64,000 bases of DNA from Empedobacter sedimenti. GTDB taxonomy: Bacteria > Bacteroidota > Bacteroidia > Flavobacteriales > Weeksellaceae. The notes below the pieces were generated by a model. It had not been told where the DNA came from. It was given only the letters and a program-made list of their open reading frames with translations, and searched no databases. Position numbers and translations under genes: made by a program. Below, piece by piece: positions 59,538 to 64,000 of the stretch (its first letter is position 1; every line of letters starts with the position of its first letter). The DNA lies in the NCBI RefSeq assembly GCF_030005555.1, contig NZ_JASCQG010000008.1:62001-126000 (forward strand). Reading direction: 5' to 3'.

Positions 59538-60480
59538 AAACTTTTTGTATTAATTCTTCGTACTCCGCTTTCGCTTTGCTTTTTGCGGTAATTCCTCCTC
59601 CACTCTTAAAAAATAATTCTTCATCATTTTTCTCTATGAAACGAATCATCACAGCACTATCTAGATTTTCGCCATCAAAAACGCCGAAAACTCCAGTATA
59701 AAAATTTCGATGATACTTTTCGGCTTCTAAGATAATTTCGACCGTTTTCTTTTTTGGCGCACCACAAATAGAGCCAGCTGGTAAAAGTTGATCGAAAATC
59801 GTACCTAAATTCTCTAAATAATCATCATTTAATTCACCACGAATTTCCGAACTAATCTGCAACAATGTTTTATCATTCGTTTTTACCTCATCAATGTATC
59901 GGTAATTGGTTACCTCAACATTTTCTGCAACCAAACTCAAATCATTTCGGATTAAATCAACAATTGTCGCATGTTCTGCTTTCTCTTTTTTATCTTCTAA
60001 AATAACATGTTTAGCATTTTCAATCGAAGCATCGATTGTACCTTTCATTGGATTTGAAAAAATAAATTGATTTTCAATTTTCACAAAACGTTCGGGAGAA
60101 AAACAGACAAACTCATCTTTATATTTCAATTTATATTTAGCTTCAGAAAACTCGAAAATTTCGTCCAAAGATAAATTTGTACTAATTTTTGTTGGATAAG
60201 TTAAGTTGGTCAAATATGAGTTTCCGAACAATAAATTATCATGAACAATTTTAAATTTCTGTTGATATTCCGAGAAAGTAAGCGGAAATTTATCAAACTG
60301 AAAGCTTCGATTAATGGATTGACTTTTTGAGGAATTAAGTTCAAATTTTATTTCGTCCGAAATTTCAGCTAACGGAATAACTTCTCCATTTTCTTTGAGA
60401 AAATCAATCATAAAAAAAAAGGGAACTTTTGTAGCTCCCAATTCATTCATTTTATTAAAAATCGAATGTTTTGCTAACAT
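59521..60480 (-). CDS. pabB: Aminodeoxychorismate synthase component I (chorismate-binding)
   Basis: A 319-residue chorismate-binding enzyme, shorter than full-length TrpE/PabB (about 450-500) because the N-terminal region is lost. The catalytic signatures are present: FVCFSPERFVKIEN, NPMKGTID, HATIVDLIRNDLSLVAENVE and LPAGSICGAPKKKTVEIILE. It forms 4-amino-4-deoxychorismate with a glutamine amidotransferase encoded elsewhere. It overlaps pabC by 17 bases and follows a membrane protein gene by 15 bases. PabB rather than TrpE is inferred from the pabC neighbour. Confidence 0.9.
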   Translation of the reverse strand: MLAKHSIFNKMNELGATKVPFFFMIDFLKENGEVIPLAEISDEIKFELNSSKSQSINRSFQFDKFPLTFSEYQQKFKIVHDNLLFGNSYLTNLTYPTKISTNLSLDEIFEFSEAKYKLKYKDEFVCFSPERFVKIENQFIFSNPMKGTIDASIENAKHVILEDKKEKAEHATIVDLIRNDLSLVAENVEVTNYRYIDEVKTNDKTLLQISSEIRGELNDDYLENLGTIFDQLLPAGSICGAPKKKTVEIILEAEKYHRNFYTGVFGVFDGENLDSAVMIRFIEKNDEELFFKSGGGITAKSKAKAEYEELIQKVYVPIY

Positions 60481-60495
60481 TCGCTAAAATTAAGA

Positions 60496-61260
60496 TTATT
60501 CTTGGTTTGTTCCAAGCATATCTATTTCGGTCTTATCATCATCCGTCAATAACATATCTTTTAACATATAATAAACCATTATATAACCAATTGGATACGT
60601 TGCTACTGCACCAATATAACAAGCAAACATTCCCATAGATGAAACTAGCCCTGTTATAATAGAAAATAATAAAAACCACCAAAAATTCTTTTTTACAATT
60701 GCATAAGACGTTTTCATAGCATCAATAGCGCCCATATTTCCGTAATGAATAAGATAAGGCGTAAGAAACATACATGCCTGAAAGACAAATAAAACTAAAA
60801 TCGCAAAAAGCATATAAATAATACTTAAAAATACACTACCTATAAGAAAACCTTCGCTAATTGAACTTTGGTCTTGACTAAAAATGAATGGAATAAGATT
60901 AAGAAATATATAAGGAGACAAAACAATTAATGATAATATGGTTGTCATAATGATAAATACAAAATAATTTCCCAGATGTTTAAAACCTCCAAAAAAGTCA
61001 GCTAATTCTAATCTCATTCCGCTGTCAGCACGTTCTGCTCCGATTAAAAAACCTATTGTTAGTGGAAAAATTACTAACAATAAACCAATCAGTGTAAAAT
61101 AAGAAATGATAAAAATTCCTGCTCCAACCAAAGAATAAATTACAAATGGTTGCCAGTTTTTCTGAAATAATTCAAATGATAAATTAAAATATTTCCCTAA
61201 ATCAAATTTAAATTTGTTGTTTTTGTAGTATTCTACTTTTCGTAAGTCTAATGTTTTCAT
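60496..61260 (-). CDS. Multi-helix membrane protein of unknown function
   Basis: A 254-residue inner-membrane protein with about six helices (roughly 38-60, 62-80, 95-120, 135-165, 188-210, 212-232) and short charged ends. Sequence between helices includes FGGFKHLGNYFVFII and GAIDAMKTSYAIVKKNFWWF. The pattern is like the predicted integral-membrane DUF975/GDPD-membrane-domain group, but I cannot assign it firmly. It is the first gene of the unit leading to pabB and pabC. Confidence 0.72.
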   Translation of the reverse strand: MKTLDLRKVEYYKNNKFKFDLGKYFNLSFELFQKNWQPFVIYSLVGAGIFIISYFTLIGLLLVIFPLTIGFLIGAERADSGMRLELADFFGGFKHLGNYFVFIIMTTILSLIVLSPYIFLNLIPFIFSQDQSSISEGFLIGSVFLSIIYMLFAILVLFVFQACMFLTPYLIHYGNMGAIDAMKTSYAIVKKNFWWFLLFSIITGLVSSMGMFACYIGAVATYPIGYIMVYYMLKDMLLTDDDKTEIDMLGTNQE

Positions 61261-61314
61261 GTTAATGTTAGTTTAACCGAATTTAACGTAAATTTGCTTT
61301 ATCAGTAGAATTTA

Positions 61315-61905
61315 ATGGTAAAAAGTTACAACATGAATGCAAACGATTTATTATCAATCATAAAAGAAAGACGCTCAATCTTTCCACCTCAGTACAATAC
61401 AGAAGAAATTACACGCGAAGAATTAATGCAAATTTTTGAAGCGGCAAACTGGGCTCCGTCTCATAAAAAAACAGAACCTTGGCGTTTTATTGTTTTAGAA
61501 GGACCTTCGAAAGATCGTTTCCGTGAATATGTGAAGCGTGTTTATGTACAAGGAACGCCGACAGATCAGTTAAGTGATAGAAAAATAAATGCTTTGATTG
61601 AGAAGTGTGATAAATCGAATAAAGTTGTTTTAATTAATTTTATCAACACAGAAAAAAATCCTGAATGGGAAGAATTAGCTGCAACTTCTATGGCTGTTCA
61701 AAATATGTGGTTAATGGCTTCTGCCTTAAAAATAGGTGCTTATTGGTCTTCTCCGGCAAACATTATCGCAAATGTAGACGAGTTTACAACTATGGAGGAA
61801 GGTGAAAAATGTGTTGGTGTTTTCTACATGGGAAAATTTGATGGTGAATCGCCAGAAGCGGTTCGTCAACCAATTGAAGATAAAGTCAAATTCTTGGATT
61901 ATTAA
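61315..61905 (+). CDS. Nitroreductase family protein
   Basis: A roughly 190-residue FMN-dependent oxidoreductase. The N-terminal FMN motif is LLSIIKERRSIFPPQYNTEE, with AANWAPSHKKTEPWRFIVLE as the cofactor-binding helix, and the last third has WLMASALKIGAYWSSPANII. It reduces nitro compounds, quinones or related substrates with NAD(P)H; the natural substrate is unknown. ATG 61315 or ATG 61333 (six codons later) may be the start. The gene has its own terminator. Confidence 0.92.
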   Translation: MVKSYNMNANDLLSIIKERRSIFPPQYNTEEITREELMQIFEAANWAPSHKKTEPWRFIVLEGPSKDRFREYVKRVYVQGTPTDQLSDRKINALIEKCDKSNKVVLINFINTEKNPEWEELAATSMAVQNMWLMASALKIGAYWSSPANIIANVDEFTTMEEGEKCVGVFYMGKFDGESPEAVRQPIEDKVKFLDY

Positions 61906-61921
61906 GAATTTTCATAAAATA

Positions 61922-61951
61922 ACAAAAGGTCGCTAATTAGCGACCTTTTGT
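61922..61951 (+). terminator. Bidirectional intrinsic terminator
   Basis: ACAAAAGGTCGCTAA/TTAGCGACCTTTTGT perfect palindrome between convergent genes. Confidence 0.88.
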
Positions 61952-61961
61952 GTATTTATAC

Positions 61962-62576
61962 CTATTGAAGTTTAAATTTATAACTCAAATTTCCGTAGAA
62001 AACAAATTCATTATTTGTTTTCAAATTTGTTGGAGCTGCAACAATTCTCGGAAAAATATCTTTGGCAGAAACTGCGCCTAAATTCATGTTTTTTCCATAG
62101 AAAGTTTCTTGTGTTTCAGTATTTACAACATTGTATGTAACAAAATTTTTATAAAATGTCAACTCTTTCTCATTTACTTTTTTACCTAGAACTTGCTTTC
62201 TTTCGTCATCTGTAATGATATTTTCATTTTCAATTCTGAATTTAAACTTTGTTGTCACTTGTTCTTGTGTAATAATAATTGAATCTTTTGTCAGCGTAAT
62301 ATTTTTAATAGACGGATCTGTGTATGTAGACCATTGCGATTTAAAAAATGTTTGTGCCTCATTTGTATACTCTTTTCCATCTGGTCCTTTGTAATATTTT
62401 AACTCTACAAAATCGTAAACATTATCAAATACGTAAACTGAATTTTCAGTTGGTGTTGGTGTAGGATTTGGTTCAGGAATAACAGGGGTTACTGGTTTCT
62501 CAACTTCAAATATTTGCTCGTCTTCTTGACAAGAAAAAAGAATAAAAATAAGAGGTAGTAGTACTAACTTTTTCAT
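61962..62576 (-). CDS. Lipoprotein of unknown function
   Basis: A 204-residue lipoprotein: signal peptide MKKLVLLPLIFILFSC with lipid-anchored Cys 16, an acidic/Pro-rich linker (EEKPVTPV-type, then PEPNPTPTPTENS, about 25-45), and a compact beta domain with a DNVYDFVELKYYKGPDGKEY segment. Surface-exposed lipoproteins in Bacteroidetes often have acidic residues right after the Cys, as here (QEDEQ). I do not recognise the domain. Single gene. Confidence 0.75.
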   Translation of the reverse strand: MKKLVLLPLIFILFSCQEDEQIFEVEKPVTPVIPEPNPTPTPTENSVYVFDNVYDFVELKYYKGPDGKEYTNEAQTFFKSQWSTYTDPSIKNITLTKDSIIITQEQVTTKFKFRIENENIITDDERKQVLGKKVNEKELTFYKNFVTYNVVNTETQETFYGKNMNLGAVSAKDIFPRIVAAPTNLKTNNEFVFYGNLSYKFKLQ

Positions 62577-62671
62577 TATAAAATTTTTAGGTAAGTAAAA
62601 TTACTATAATTTCATGATCAATTCCAAGGATAGATATCATGTAGAGCAAATAACTTAAAAAGAATAAATTG

Positions 62672-62679
62672 TATATTTG
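62672..62679 (+). promoter_or_regulatory. Candidate -7 box before the esterase gene
   Basis: TATATTTG (TAnnTTTG) lies 17 bp before the ATG at 62696. No clear upstream TTG. Confidence 0.4.
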
Positions 62680-62695
62680 ATTAAACACTCTTAAT

Positions 62696-63529
62696 ATGAA
62701 GCACATGAAATCGATTTTTAATTACTTATTACTTGTAATTTTTATTAGTTTTTTCACAAACTGTAAAAACTCTAATCCTCCCACTTACAACGATCCAATT
62801 CCGAAACATGAAACCTTTGCGATTGACTCTAAAATTCTGAATGAGAAGCGTATCATCAATGTTTGGACACCTAAAGAATATACAACTTCTAAAGACTCAT
62901 TAACAATCCTTTATATGCCAGATGGCGGAACAAAAGAGGATTTCCCACACATTGCGAATACTTTAGATAGTTTAATCAATTCAAAAAAAATAAAACCTGT
63001 TATTTTAGTTGGAATTGAGAATATACAACGCCGCAAAGATTTGAGTCCACCAACCGAAAATGAAGAAGATAAAAAAATAGCAGCAGTAGTTGGAGGTTCT
63101 GCTGAATTTAGAAAATTTATTAACGATGAATTATTTCCTGAAGTTGATAAACGTTATCGAACTAAGAACGAAAAGGGAATTATTGGAGAATCTCTTGCAG
63201 GATTATTTATTATGGAAACTTTTATGGAACAACCAGAAATGTTTGACTTTTACATCGCAATGGATCCTTCTCTTTGGTGGAACAATCAATCATTAGTCAA
63301 AAATGCTCAACAAGATTTAGCTAAGTTTCCATCAACAGCAAAAAAATTATGGTTTGCCGGTTCTGGCGCATCTGATATTTTACAATACACAAATCAACTA
63401 AAGACAATTCTAAATCAAACAAATATACCTAACCTAAAATGGAATTATTCGCCTGAAGCCAAAGAAGATCATGCTACAATTTATAGAGCTACAAAACAAA
63501 GAGCTTTAATTTGGAGTTTAGGAAAATAA
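62696..63529 (+). CDS. Alpha/beta-hydrolase-fold (esterase D-like) lipoprotein
   Basis: A 277-residue exported hydrolase. The N-terminal hydrophobic segment ends FFTNC (possible lipid Cys 23). The fold marks are LTILYMPDGGTKEDFPHIAN, the nucleophile elbow GIIGESLAGLF (Ser in GESLAG) and the late SPEAKEDHATIYRA with the catalytic-type His. It is of the esterase/putative siderophore-esterase (enterochelin esterase-like) group, so it may hydrolyse carbohydrate or siderophore esters, but the substrate is unknown. Followed closely by a membrane protein. Confidence 0.88.
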   Translation: MKHMKSIFNYLLLVIFISFFTNCKNSNPPTYNDPIPKHETFAIDSKILNEKRIINVWTPKEYTTSKDSLTILYMPDGGTKEDFPHIANTLDSLINSKKIKPVILVGIENIQRRKDLSPPTENEEDKKIAAVVGGSAEFRKFINDELFPEVDKRYRTKNEKGIIGESLAGLFIMETFMEQPEMFDFYIAMDPSLWWNNQSLVKNAQQDLAKFPSTAKKLWFAGSGASDILQYTNQLKTILNQTNIPNLKWNYSPEAKEDHATIYRATKQRALIWSLGK

Positions 63530-63553
63530 TCTACTAATAACCTCTCTACTACT

Positions 63554-64000
63554 ATGGACAATCGAATCGAAAAATTAAAATCAATGCAGACCAATCTGTT
63601 AATTGATGTCGTAAAAAATTACAAACAACATGGATATCCTGTTGAATTGAGAAATGAAGCTTTACAAATTCTTGATGAAAGAGGAATTAAAATGGATCAA
63701 TTAGAGTTAACAGGTAAGCTAAAAAACGTGAAATACGATGAAGCAATGGCTGAGTATCAAAAATATACTATATTATCGACAATCGCCTTAATTCTAAACA
63801 TCCTTACCATTTTTCTAATAAAAGATTTATCCTTTTTTACGATTGGTTTATACATTGTTTCTTTAATTTTTATTCTATTATCCTTTTCAAGCGCAAGAAC
63901 TTTATCAATTATTTTGAAAGATGAATCAATAGATTTTTCTTTTATCTATATTTTGATGGGAATGATTTTATATTTCATTGTCTACTTTATTACACGAAAA
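63554..64000 (+). CDS. Partial membrane protein of unknown function (3' end beyond right edge)
   Basis: A frame from ATG 63554 runs 149 codons to the window edge without a stop. The first 75 residues are soluble and helical (MDNRIEKLKSMQTNLL, then an acidic stretch with EALQILDERGIKMDQLELTG). Three predicted helices follow, to about residue 149. I do not recognise the family; the soluble head recalls regulatory or adaptor domains on small membrane proteins. It lies 24 bp after the esterase gene on the same strand and is probably in its unit. Confidence 0.65.
   Translation, partial: MDNRIEKLKSMQTNLLIDVVKNYKQHGYPVELRNEALQILDERGIKMDQLELTGKLKNVKYDEAMAEYQKYTILSTIALILNILTIFLIKDLSFFTIGLYIVSLIFILLSFSSARTLSIILKDESIDFSFIYILMGMILYFIVYFITRK

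Noticed and set aside
1-64000. Mobile elements, prophage, rRNA, integron or restriction-modification genes
   Set aside because: None of their hallmark proteins, terminal repeats or attachment sites was seen on either strand.

Overview
The window looks like chromosomal core sequence from a Flavobacteriales bacterium, most likely Weeksellaceae (Empedobacter- or Chryseobacterium-like; the genus is inference). The evidence is: very AT-rich DNA; a type IX secretion plug protein; TonB-dependent receptors; bshC for bacillithiol; a DnaE carrying its own N-terminal exonuclease; a fused E1 alpha/beta 2-oxoacid dehydrogenase; and promoter boxes of the Bacteroidetes form TAnnTTTG. I see no insertion sequence, phage, integrase, rRNA or CRISPR array.

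Layout. 1-2622 (minus): three genes running off the left edge, with a DUF4280 PAAR-like spike protein in the middle, so probably a type VI-like (T6SSiii) spike/effector locus. 2651-6429: T9SS plug protein and fused E1. 6430-6958: AT-rich, no gene, possible small RNA. 6959-12394: a membrane-anchored coiled-coil protein (paralogue at 36.2 kb) and a run of secreted proteins of unknown role. 12427-14260: ECF sigma factor with a membrane partner, then a NUDIX hydrolase whose whole leader is a 7-bp tandem repeat. 14424-14734: three identical tRNA-Asp genes on a 117-bp period. 14862-24822: trxA, dnaE, an FMN reductase, a MerR regulator, an M23 peptidase and alaS. 24903-32877: GH35 beta-galactosidase, transporter, ndk, NlpE-like lipoprotein, acyl-ACP thioesterase, ribH, a TPR protein and an outer-membrane barrel. 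32898-37752: MlaE/MlaF-type lipid transporter, SprT-like protein, mannose-1-phosphate guanylyltransferase, the second coiled-coil paralogue and a YtxH/LEA-like protein. 37842-43529: GDPD, bshC, a LysM plus periplasmic-binding fusion and a DAACS symporter. 43622-51757: outer-membrane barrel receptor, DUF2520/KdsC pair, maf, nadD, GNAT, DUF3820, rhodanese, pth and a TlpA-like protein. 51942-54925: a GshB-like ATP-grasp ligase overlapping an N-formylglutamate-amidohydrolase/DUF1704 metallopeptidase. 54972-58891: a SAM-I riboswitch, a TonB receptor and an APC permease. 58929-64000: pabC/pabB, membrane protein, nitroreductase, lipoproteins and a truncated membrane protein.

Most interesting points. 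(1) The ATP-grasp/DUF1704 pair looks like a peptide-ligation plus C-terminal-trimming module; because bshC points to bacillithiol rather than glutathione, the GshB-like enzyme probably does another job. (2) A near-consensus SAM-I riboswitch sits in front of a TonB receptor and permease, suggesting sulfur- or methionine-controlled uptake across both membranes. (3) Fifteen copies of a 7-bp repeat lie between a promoter box and the AUG of a NUDIX gene, a likely contingency switch. (4) A DUF4280 spike locus at the left edge is only partly visible.

Many gene pairs are separated by strong intrinsic terminators, often usable in both directions between convergent genes. Non-ATG starts (TTG/GTG) are proposed for some genes. 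All product names are judged by eye from sequence motifs; no database search was run.
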